A stretch of 64,000 nt of DNA, from the NCBI GenBank assembly GCA_022827185.1, contig JAJDTM010000005.1, forward strand, positions 124,001 to 188,000, written 5' to 3'. Made by a program: the position numbers and the translations under genes. Origin of the DNA: Candidatus Poribacteria bacterium. GTDB lineage: Bacteria > Poribacteria > WGA-4E > WGA-3G. Under the pieces are notes generated by a model that was not told where the DNA came from, ran no database searches, and saw only the letters and a list, made by a program, of their open reading frames with translations. Below are positions 56,377 to 64,000 of this stretch, in pieces; within the stretch, counting starts at the first letter, position 1; each line of letters starts with the position of its first letter.

Positions 56377-56589
56377 ATGAAGCAAACCTACACCGCTGTT
56401 ATCCAACAGGACGAAGGTTGGTGGATCGGCTGGATACAAGAAATTCCCAGGATCAATTGTCAAGAACGGACTAAGGATGAATTACTTGAGACACTGCGAA
56501 TTACGCTTCGAGAAACGATAGAATACAATCGTAAAGAGGCTATCGAGGCTGCGAAATTTGATCATGAGGAAATCATTATCCAGATATGA
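56377..56589 (+). CDS. HicB-type antitoxin-like protein
   Basis: The 70-residue protein has the HicB partial RNase H-like fold pattern: YTAVIQQDEGWWIGWIQEIPRI near the N terminus (as YTAVIQQDEGWWIGW and IQEIPRI), then ERTKDELLETLRITLRETIE. It lacks the C-terminal DNA-binding domain of full HicB antitoxins. A HicA toxin is not visible next to it; an ATG overlapping its stop opens a 15-codon frame starting MKRR, like HicA starts, that soon ends. It may be a solitary or degraded system. A GGAGG precedes the start. Confidence 0.75.
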   Translation: MKQTYTAVIQQDEGWWIGWIQEIPRINCQERTKDELLETLRITLRETIEYNRKEAIEAAKFDHEEIIIQI

Positions 56590-56890
56590 AACGGAGAACG
56601 TTAGTTATAAACAGAGACTCATTGAAACGTTAGAAACGGCATATCGCAACGCTACACAACACGGTACGATGGATATCACTGCCCCCAATAACAGAATGAT
56701 GTCCTTCCGCATGCTATTTGAAGATTCATGGTATGAAACCGTGAACGAAACAATCACCTCAACATAAATCCTAATCCCTTCCGACCAATATTTCCATAAA
56801 ATACCACTTTTTCGCGGAATTATGTAAGTTTTTATTTTTAAGTCGCGTCTATATATGCCAAATAAGGCACTTTCTTTTTTGAGGCGTTTG

Positions 56891-58447
56891 ATGCGAAACA
56901 ACACTGCTGAACTGATTCAACGTATCCTTGAAGGTGATGATGCTGCTTTTGCGTGTTTGGTTAGAAAGTACCAAAAGCGTGTTCACGCACTCGCATGGCG
57001 GAAAATCGGGGATTTCCATATCGCTGAAGATATTACGCAGGAAACGTTCCTACAAGTCTATCGGAAATTGGCAAAGCTGAAAGATCCAAGCCAGTTTCCG
57101 GGGTGGCTTTACGTGATTGCTAACCGCCGCTGTCTGGCGTGGCTCCGCAAGAAACGGGTACAAACGCAATCTTTGGAGGAGATAGATATAACAATGACAG
57201 AAAGGAGTTCTTATTCCAGACATGTCGCTGCAGCGCAGGCAGAAAGTGCAGCAGAAACAAAACGCGAACTGGTTAAAAATTTACTGGCGAAGTTGAAAGA
57301 AAGTGATCGGACAATTCTGACGCTCTACTACTTCGGTGAAATGACTTATGCGGAGATAAGCGAGTTTTTGGGTATATCTGTCAATACCGTCGCGACGCGT
57401 ATTCACCGTGCACGGGAGCGGTTAAAAGCGTACGAGCCGATGATTCGAGAAGCACTCGGTAGTTTTCAACTGTCTCCGAATTTAACCGAGAATATTATGC
57501 GCGAAATTCCGCGTATCAAACCGCTACCGCCTACTGGAGGAAACCCGCCGGTTGTCCCGTGGGCAATCGCGACCTCAACTGTTATTCTGGTTGTGATGAT
57601 GCTCGGCATCAGCAACCAATACTTAGCGCGTTTTCAGCAGCCCTATAGTTTTGATGCGACTTCGGAGATGACAGTGGAACTCATTGATGCACCGATTGTC
57701 CTTGATCTCTTATCAAAACCGGATGTCCGAAACCAACTGGGAAATACCGACGGCACGAATAAAAAGAGTGGTGCAGGTATGAAACTTAACGATATTCTTG
57801 AATCGCACTTTAATGCCATTGGCGGTCTCACACGGCTCTCAGAAATTCGGAACATCCGACGTTCCGGGGACGCACAACTGACGCAATGGAATGGACAATC
57901 TGTGAACGAATCGGGTCGCGTTGAAATAGCAGCAGTCGTTGGAAAAAAATCGTATAACAAACTCGACTTCGGTGAACTTTTCCATGAGATCACCATCTGG
58001 AATGACACACACGGTTGGAGATCCCTTATGGAAAACAGTCCAACACTCCTTCCAGAAACGGAATATGGGCGTGCCAAAAGCTCAACCTATATGGATCCAT
58101 TGCAGTCAATCTACGAAGAACTTGGTAGCAGCGTATTTCAAGAAAATGGAGATGAACGCTTTCGAGGTAAGGAATGCCGCGTGATTCGGGTCATTGACAC
58201 GGAAGATGTATTCTATATCGATAAGACCTCCAATCTACTCGTCGGAGCGAAGACCACCTATACAGTTCCGAACGCCAAAAGTGCTACCACGGTCATTCAC
58301 TACGCCGATTATACGGATTATGAAGGTGTAATGTTGCCCAATTCCTACGAAATCTTTATTGGAGAAGGGGCGTTAACGGTCAATTACACTATTACAAAAA
58401 CGGAGATTGATACCCTATTAGACGAGACGATTTTTGAGAAACCGTGA
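56891..58447 (+). CDS. ECF sigma factor with TM helix and LolA-like periplasmic domain
   Basis: The start at ATG 56891 follows GAGG by 6 bp. Residues 1-190 are an ECF sigma (LIQRILEGDDAAFACLVRKY, HIAEDITQETFLQVYRKL, region 4 with GISVNTVATRIHRARERL). The FQLSPNLTENIM linker matches that of the ECF-TPR protein. A membrane helix (VPWAIATSTVILVVMMLGI, about 222-240) leads to a 280-residue outer domain resembling LolA-like or outer-membrane lipoprotein-sorting-type proteins (MKLNDILESHFNAIGGLTRL, RFRGKECRVIRVIDTED, YADYTDYEGVMLPNSYEI). Thus sigma and a sensor domain are in one membrane protein. A TonB-dependent receptor follows 142 bp later. Confidence 0.88.
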   Translation: MRNNTAELIQRILEGDDAAFACLVRKYQKRVHALAWRKIGDFHIAEDITQETFLQVYRKLAKLKDPSQFPGWLYVIANRRCLAWLRKKRVQTQSLEEIDITMTERSSYSRHVAAAQAESAAETKRELVKNLLAKLKESDRTILTLYYFGEMTYAEISEFLGISVNTVATRIHRARERLKAYEPMIREALGSFQLSPNLTENIMREIPRIKPLPPTGGNPPVVPWAIATSTVILVVMMLGISNQYLARFQQPYSFDATSEMTVELIDAPIVLDLLSKPDVRNQLGNTDGTNKKSGAGMKLNDILESHFNAIGGLTRLSEIRNIRRSGDAQLTQWNGQSVNESGRVEIAAVVGKKSYNKLDFGELFHEITIWNDTHGWRSLMENSPTLLPETEYGRAKSSTYMDPLQSIYEELGSSVFQENGDERFRGKECRVIRVIDTEDVFYIDKTSNLLVGAKTTYTVPNAKSATTVIHYADYTDYEGVMLPNSYEIFIGEGALTVNYTITKTEIDTLLDETIFEKP

Positions 58448-58588
58448 GTTTTCAGAGCGTTATTTGCGAATGCAGATGATTGTAACTGACGATCCACTTG
58501 CCATTAAACATGCCGGATTGACGATTTTCAGGCATTCCAGTTTTTTACACCTGTCACAAATCTATTCTATCTACAGGAAAACCCACCC

Positions 58589-60982
58589 ATGAAATTTTGT
58601 TTATACCTTGTCCTATTTATTGGGATCATGATGCCGTTCTCTGTTTTCGTTGACGCGAACATCGCTAAAGCGGATAAGTCCGAAAGCACTCAACAACCCG
58701 TCGCGCCTACCACTGGTGATATAGAAGGGACTGTCTACTCAAAGGACACTGACACACCGTTAGTTGCGGCAGAGGTGCGGTGTGTCGAAATCGATGTGTC
58801 TACGAGAACCGACGCGTCCGGGAACTTTCAGTTTATCGGTATCGCACCCGGCACCTATACCCTCTCGATTATGCACGCAACGTCTAAGACACCGACGACT
58901 GCGAAAGTAGAGGTCACAGCCGGTGGGACCACGCAGATGAAAATATACGTCGGGACAACCGTCCAACTCGAAACAGTGGTTGTGAAAGGGCAACGCCTTC
59001 CGCCAACGATTAGTCGTAAAGTGATGCGAGGTAGCGAAATGATACGGATCCCCAGTGCTGGACGTGATGCACTCAGAGCGATCACCACACTACCAGGCAT
59101 CGGTGTTCCCAACGATTTTCTTCGCGCCCTCCATATCCGCGGGAGCGCGCCGGGCGACACGCGTATTTATCTTGACAGAACCCCGCTCGGCTATCCGTTT
59201 CATTTTGGTGGATTCTTCTCAACAACGCATTCGGATAGTATTGAGGATATCTATGTGTACGCAGCCGGCTACGGTGCCGAATTTGGATTGGATTCACAAT
59301 CGATTATTGACATCCGCACACGTGAACGGTTGAATAAAAAACGGGCAGGTGTTTTAGACGTCAACTTTATATCACCATACGGGTTCTTTGAAACCCAAAT
59401 TGGAGAAAAAGGATACGCCTCCATCGCTGGGCGGTTCACCACATATAATCTCATACTCCAATTTTTCCTTGATTCTACATTTCCCACTTGGTCAGATTAT
59501 CAACTCAAATTTGCTTACCAACTCACCGATAAACATCACCTAACCTTCAACGGCATCGGTGCTACAGATCATTTTGACTTCTCCGACACTGAATCCTCCG
59601 CATATTTTAAGAACGGGTTTCAGGCAGAAGGTATCCACCTCCGCTCACATCTCACCAATACACTCACATCCCATCTATCGCTTACACGTTCCTATAACTT
59701 TCTGAATATCAATTTCGGTGTCGCTCCAAGCCGAGACGACGTCTTGACAAGCGAAAAATTTATCTACACTGCTGTCCAAGCCAACGTCCCAACGTATACA
59801 CTTCGCGAAGACATCACCTACAAACTTACACCGAAACTCCAACTGGAGCCGGGATTTCTCTTCGCCTTCAGTCCAGCCGAAAGTGCCACACATACCTTTC
59901 TTCCGCAGAACATCAGTTTCGATGATGAGAAACTCGTATGGAAAAAGGCATTCGACACATTTCATTACGGCTTCCAACAGGCAGAAGGATACTTACAAGC
60001 ACGCTACGATCCGCTATCCTTTCTGTCGGTTGCCTTGGGTATACGACTTGATTACCTTAATTTGACGGATGAACTCTCAATTCAACCGCGCGGGAGCCTT
60101 AGTATCACGCTCCCAACAACTTCCACGCTCCGATTCGCCTACGGCAGATACGAACAGAGTCCCTTCGCATATCAAGTCCTCAAAACGAGCGGAAACAGAG
60201 ACCTGAAATCAAGTATTGCCGAGCATTATGTGGTGGAATTAGAACATAAGCTCTCACCACAAACGGAACTCAAATTTGCTCTTTATTACAAAGACCTGCG
60301 AAAATTAGTCAATCGGTCTATTAATGTTGACGCACTTTTTGACGACTCGGATACACCGCTCACAACGCCATATCGCAATCAGGGCACAGGTTTTGTGAAC
60401 GGTGCAGAACTCTTTCTGCGACACCGTGTGAGCGAAAAGTTTTTCGGATGGCTCTCTTATGCCTACACCCATGCCGAGCGACGTGAGACCCCCGATGTCC
60501 CCTACAAACCCTTTCTTTTTGACAATACACATATTGTCAGCCTCGTTGCCAACTACAGTCCAACACCTAAAAACGATATCGGCGCAAAGTGGCAATATGT
60601 CAGTGGTACCTCCGCCGTTCCCCTCAGCACGCTCCTTATGATTCAAGACCCGGTGACGCTCGGTATGCATCCCCTCCTCTCCGATGTCACCGGCGCGATT
60701 GCCCCCGCTGCGTTTCAAGCATATCACCGCTTAGACCTCCGATTGAGTCGCAAAAGAACCCAATGGGGCATCCCTATAACAGAATTTATTGAAGTCTGGA
60801 ATGTCTACAACAGCCAAAATAAAATTAATTTCAGTTTCCCTGATAAACTCGTTACAGAATTCAAAGCGGCAGACTCCGAGGAATTCCCCGAGGAATTCCC
60901 CATAGACTTAGAAACCTCGGAGTATAAGAGTCCTGTGCGATTCCCTTTTAACTTCACCTTCGGCGCGACATATGAGTTTTGA
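58589..60982 (+). CDS. TonB-dependent receptor-like outer-membrane protein
   Basis: The 797-residue protein has a signal peptide (LYLVLFIGIMMPFSVFVDA), a carboxypeptidase-regulatory-like beta-sandwich (GDIEGTVYSKDTDTPLVAAE, GNFQFIGIAPGTYTLSI), a plug domain (LPGIGVPNDFLRALHIRGSA, DTRIYLDRTPLGYPFHFGG), and a long barrel ending in Phe (FNFTFGATYEF). There is no clear TonB box by eye. It should take up a bulky substrate across the outer membrane. It follows the ECF-TM-LolA gene closely and is likely its regulatory target. Confidence 0.9.
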   Translation: MKFCLYLVLFIGIMMPFSVFVDANIAKADKSESTQQPVAPTTGDIEGTVYSKDTDTPLVAAEVRCVEIDVSTRTDASGNFQFIGIAPGTYTLSIMHATSKTPTTAKVEVTAGGTTQMKIYVGTTVQLETVVVKGQRLPPTISRKVMRGSEMIRIPSAGRDALRAITTLPGIGVPNDFLRALHIRGSAPGDTRIYLDRTPLGYPFHFGGFFSTTHSDSIEDIYVYAAGYGAEFGLDSQSIIDIRTRERLNKKRAGVLDVNFISPYGFFETQIGEKGYASIAGRFTTYNLILQFFLDSTFPTWSDYQLKFAYQLTDKHHLTFNGIGATDHFDFSDTESSAYFKNGFQAEGIHLRSHLTNTLTSHLSLTRSYNFLNINFGVAPSRDDVLTSEKFIYTAVQANVPTYTLREDITYKLTPKLQLEPGFLFAFSPAESATHTFLPQNISFDDEKLVWKKAFDTFHYGFQQAEGYLQARYDPLSFLSVALGIRLDYLNLTDELSIQPRGSLSITLPTTSTLRFAYGRYEQSPFAYQVLKTSGNRDLKSSIAEHYVVELEHKLSPQTELKFALYYKDLRKLVNRSINVDALFDDSDTPLTTPYRNQGTGFVNGAELFLRHRVSEKFFGWLSYAYTHAERRETPDVPYKPFLFDNTHIVSLVANYSPTPKNDIGAKWQYVSGTSAVPLSTLLMIQDPVTLGMHPLLSDVTGAIAPAAFQAYHRLDLRLSRKRTQWGIPITEFIEVWNVYNSQNKINFSFPDKLVTEFKAADSEEFPEEFPIDLETSEYKSPVRFPFNFTFGATYEF

Positions 60983-61197
60983 CGCAAAAACACTGTTATC
61001 TTGTGTGCGAACTTACTTTTTCCTTTTTGTAGCAAATAGGGTGGATGCTCCCGCGGGTTATGACACAATACGGTTTGGTTGAGTACGCCTGATGTCCCGA
61101 ACATATTAGGTTAGGAACAATGTCTAAAACTGGGATCTTTATTTTCTGTGTAAATTTATTTCAGACTTTGTCCTGAAAATAGTCTTTTCCCATAGAG

Positions 61198-63261
61198 TTA
61201 TTCCAGATTATCTGGGTCACTCCAAACAAGAGGCTGCCCGAGAAGATGGTGACAGAACCATTTCAAATTCTGTGACATCACTGCCCGGGCAGCCCGAGGA
61301 TTCACATTCGGCACACCATGCCCCATACCCGGATAGCGGAAGAATTCGACAGGGACATCTTGTGCTTTGAGGGCGCGATATAATTTCTGGGCATTTGAGA
61401 AAGGAACAATAGAATCGGTATCGCCGTGCTGAATGAGAGTCGGTGTTATTTTATTTACCTCGGCAGTCACTGGAGATGCTTGCCGATAGGCTTCTGGAAT
61501 CGCTTGCGGCGTGCCACCGAACACCTTCTCCGTAAAACGATGGAATTCGGATGTAGCGTGATAAGTCTTCCAATGGGTGATACCCGCTCCTACGCTTACA
61601 GCCGCAAAATAGTCTGAATGTGTAGTCGCAAAGGCTGCAACGAAACCCCCATAACTCCAGCCGGCGCAACCTACACGCCCTGAATCCACGTATCCTTGTG
61701 CAATCAGGTGATCTATCCCGCTTTCCACATCCCACAATTCACTTGTTCCAATGTTCCCATGATTCAATTCAAGGAAAGTATGTCCGCGCCCGTCTGAGCC
61801 ACGATAATTGGGTTTCAGTACCAAAATTCCGTGAGCGAGGAACTGGAGCGTTGGATAGAACCAGCGATCTTCCCAGTCGAGTTGAAGTTCAAGCGATGCA
61901 GTTGCTGGACCGCCATGCACTATCACGACGAGTGGATATTTCCGAACTGGATCAAAATCAGTAGGCTTAAATAGAATACCCTCAATCATAGTATCGTCTC
62001 GGCTTTTCCAGTAAATCGTTTCTCTTGTCCCCCATACCCAGTCTCTACAAAACGCACCGAAATCCGTAATTTCCTGACGCTGCATTGAGGAGAATCTGGC
62101 AGGTGAGTATTCCGTATCGGAGACTACCACGAGCTCTGGAACATTGTTCGCTCCGCCCGCAACGAATGCCAGGACTCCTGCATCGGAAATGTCAAAGCAC
62201 TTGAAAGGTGGTGTGCAAAGCGGATATATGTCCCCAAAATCCAGAAGATCCAATTGACCCGATAAGCCGAGTCGCGCGAGACAAGGCACTGTCCCATTGA
62301 TATACTGGAGATAAATGCCTTGCGGATTCCATTCTGCCGTAAGGATCTGCTGCTCAAAATGAGGGGTCAGACAACGTAACTCTGATACCAATGCCCCGGA
62401 CGACGCAGAACATGTCCAGAGTGCCCACGGCTCGTTTGAAAAGAATTCAGAACGTCCGCCGTCCCAGTTGAGCAGAAGTGTTTGCCCGTCGGGAGCTACA
62501 TCCAGAACAGCTGCTTTTGCAGGTAAATCCAGTTGTACCCAAGAAAACACCAATGCTTCATCGGTTTGCTCCAGTTCGCTAGGACTTATGGAAAGTCGCC
62601 AAACCTGCCCTTCATCAAGATTCTGCTGAAACTGACAGTTCAGATAAATGGCATTACTTGATACACAGAGATCCCGCATCTGCAAAAACGCATCTAAGTC
62701 GTCTGTTAACCTCAGCGTTTTGGAGGAATTGTTCGAGAGTATACCTATAGGCGTCTCTTTGTTAGACAAACTCGTATAGAAAAGCTGCGTTGTTCGTTGT
62801 TCGTGCCCCACATGAACACAAGAACCATACCACTGCTCTCGTTCGGCAGCACAAGCATCTGTGGGTGCGTCAGCCCGATAGATAACCCCGTTACCGTAGC
62901 ACCAGAACGCCTCCACACCAGACGGCGAGGACGTAATTTGTGTGCCGCTAACATCAGCGTTACCGTAAATCCATATCTGCGGTTTCTCACCAGAATATGC
63001 CGAGTCTTTTATGTCACGACGCAGCACCGCAAGTGTCCTGTCATCTAACCACCGCGGGCACCAAGCGTTCTCTGCTATTTTCCGCGTGTCGTTTTGATCA
63101 ACGTCATAAACATAGCAAGTCAGAACATACTCGTTTGCCTTCCAGTCTGCTGTTCGCACCACATAGGCGACACGTTTCCCATCTGGGGCAACAGATATTT
63201 CAGTGATGAATGGAAGAGAGATCATATCTGTGATGGTGGGTGTATGCTGTTGTTTTTTCAT
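61198..63261 (-). CDS. S9-family peptidase (acylaminoacyl-peptidase/POP type)
   Basis: The 687-residue protein has an N-terminal beta-propeller (ISVAPDGKRVAYVVRT, LDVAPDGQTLLLNWDG) and a C-terminal hydrolase domain: PLVVIVHGGPATASLELQLD, nucleophile Ser in GCAGWSYGGFVAAF, Asp in IQHGDTDSIVPFSNA and His in YPGMGHGVPNV. The catalytic set is complete and the length is usual. It lacks a signal peptide. It is convergent with the TonB receptor gene, with a 215-bp gap. The other S9 protein is at 30790-33000. Confidence 0.93.
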   Translation of the reverse strand: MKKQQHTPTITDMISLPFITEISVAPDGKRVAYVVRTADWKANEYVLTCYVYDVDQNDTRKIAENAWCPRWLDDRTLAVLRRDIKDSAYSGEKPQIWIYGNADVSGTQITSSPSGVEAFWCYGNGVIYRADAPTDACAAEREQWYGSCVHVGHEQRTTQLFYTSLSNKETPIGILSNNSSKTLRLTDDLDAFLQMRDLCVSSNAIYLNCQFQQNLDEGQVWRLSISPSELEQTDEALVFSWVQLDLPAKAAVLDVAPDGQTLLLNWDGGRSEFFSNEPWALWTCSASSGALVSELRCLTPHFEQQILTAEWNPQGIYLQYINGTVPCLARLGLSGQLDLLDFGDIYPLCTPPFKCFDISDAGVLAFVAGGANNVPELVVVSDTEYSPARFSSMQRQEITDFGAFCRDWVWGTRETIYWKSRDDTMIEGILFKPTDFDPVRKYPLVVIVHGGPATASLELQLDWEDRWFYPTLQFLAHGILVLKPNYRGSDGRGHTFLELNHGNIGTSELWDVESGIDHLIAQGYVDSGRVGCAGWSYGGFVAAFATTHSDYFAAVSVGAGITHWKTYHATSEFHRFTEKVFGGTPQAIPEAYRQASPVTAEVNKITPTLIQHGDTDSIVPFSNAQKLYRALKAQDVPVEFFRYPGMGHGVPNVNPRAARAVMSQNLKWFCHHLLGQPLVWSDPDNLE

Positions 63262-63367
63262 TGTTGCTTTCTTTGAACATTTCTCGTCTGGGGATGCTCA
63301 GATATTCTCATCTTCTACCACTGCTAACCGTTTTCCAATGCCACAAAAGACAGACTTCTAACCTGAT

Positions 63368-64000
63368 TTAACTGAATTGGAGGGGAACCCATCCATCCTC
63401 GAGGTAATGCTTTAACCGCATAACCGATTCCTCTAAGAAACTTTTCATCCATGGTTGCTGCATTGAATCTGGCAAGCCACAAACCCAATTAACCAAGAAA
63501 ACTGTGCGTAGTGCAGTGAACGTCTCAAATTGCCCCCTATAATCCACCGGCAGTGATCGCACTTTCTGATATCCATTGAAAAAAGCAGACCATTGTGCTT
63601 GGAAATCTGGACGGTGTCGCAAATAAGAAAGCGTTGGCACACAATCGTAGAGGTAGTAACCAAGTCCGCACTCGCTGAAATCAATAAAATGCACGTTTTG
63701 ACCGTGAAAGAGGAAGTTGGCAGGTTGGAAATCACCATGAATCATTCCGAAAGCCTCTGAACTTTTCCCGATCTGTTCCATCTGTGAGCAAAGTTCTCGA
63801 ATTGATGCGTCAAACACGGAAAGATTTCTGTCCGAGAAAAAACGATCCCCGATACCGGGCCGGAGAACGGATCTTTCACCAAGCAGAATATCTTCATCCA
63901 AGTGCGGTCTATCAAAATTATCTGGCAACATAAACGTTTCAGCGTGGTAGTGGACTTTAGCGATAAATGAACCCACGCGTTCGAGTTCTCTCGGTGTTAA
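63368..64000 (-). CDS. Aminoglycoside phosphotransferase-family kinase, N terminus beyond the window
   Basis: The visible 210 residues are the C-lobe of an APH-type kinase: IHGDFQPANFLFHGQNVHFIDF, split here as IHGDFQPANF (catalytic HxDxxxxN-like loop with Asp) and HFIDFSECG (metal-binding Asp). The frame is open to the window end (LTPRELERVGSFIAKVHYHA), so the gene extends past 64000 and its N-lobe is not seen. Such kinases phosphorylate small hydroxylated compounds such as sugars, choline or homoserine; the substrate cannot be told. It lies about 100 bp upstream of the S9 peptidase. Confidence 0.85.
   Translation of the reverse strand, partial: LTPRELERVGSFIAKVHYHAETFMLPDNFDRPHLDEDILLGERSVLRPGIGDRFFSDRNLSVFDASIRELCSQMEQIGKSSEAFGMIHGDFQPANFLFHGQNVHFIDFSECGLGYYLYDCVPTLSYLRHRPDFQAQWSAFFNGYQKVRSLPVDYRGQFETFTALRTVFLVNWVCGLPDSMQQPWMKSFLEESVMRLKHYLEDGWVPLQFS

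Noticed and set aside
56558..56767. 69-codon frame overlapping the end of hicB
   Set aside because: It starts inside hicB in another frame, has no ribosome binding site and resembles no HicA toxin.

Overview
The window is bacterial: dense genes, Shine-Dalgarno starts, sigma70-type promoters and rho-independent hairpins. Gene content points to a Gram-negative, probably uncultured lineage. There is a complete F-type ATP synthase operon, four outer-membrane barrel proteins built on a CBM9/DOMON-like module, a TonB-dependent receptor, several ECF sigma factors, paired phytanoyl-CoA-dioxygenase-like oxygenases, an HpcH/HpaI plus RraA aldolase pair and a B12-dependent ribonucleotide reductase. I infer Candidatus Poribacteria or a close relative; this rests on gene content only, since no rRNA or tRNA gene is visible.

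Region 1 (1-8 kb) looks like a defence island: a SEFIR/TIR-domain protein, a type III restriction-modification operon (small membrane protein, mod, res) and a Fic protein. The mod gene is split by a 12-G tract placed where one base decides the frame, so it is either phase variable and off, or the tract is misread. Region 2 (8-13 kb, + strand) is catabolic: M42 aminopeptidase, a TIM-barrel-like protein, an aldo/keto reductase and two PhyH-family proteins. The second PhyH gene is preceded by two tandem copies of an RNA-like element. Region 3 (13-22 kb, - strand) is the ATP synthase operon, atpZ-atpI-atpB-atpE-atpF-atpH-atpA-atpG-(DUF1992)-atpD-atpC, with a promoter upstream of atpZ.

Region 4 (22-45 kb, - strand) holds secreted and outer-membrane proteins interleaved with sigma factors. 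It contains a GH-like secreted protein, three DUF5916-type paralogues, an ECF sigma with a helical-repeat tail, an S9 peptidase, an ECF sigma fused to a truncated FtsZ GTPase domain, two ABC-2 permeases, a DUF5694 protein, and an ECF/anti-sigma/Omp85-like operon. Region 5 (45-53 kb) is metabolic: a zinc-type dehydrogenase divergent from the HpcH/RraA pair, then tyrS and nrdJ with a strong terminator.

Region 6 (53-56.6 kb) is a decaying defence or mobile region: a deleted and an intact TIR-like (PF10137-type) gene, a 17-residue-repeat ORF, a methyltransferase remnant joined to an IS630-like transposase tail, a secreted protein of unknown function and an orphan HicB. Region 7 (56.8-64 kb) has an ECF sigma fused to a membrane-anchored LolA-like domain, a TonB-dependent receptor, a second S9 peptidase and an edge-truncated APH-type kinase.

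The strongest novelty candidates are the sigma-FtsZ fusion, the G-tract-gated type III methyltransferase, two near-paralogous ECF sigmas carrying different C-terminal modules, the DUF4252-DOMON-Omp85 protein with its own ECF/anti-sigma pair, and the tandem RNA-like element before the PhyH gene.
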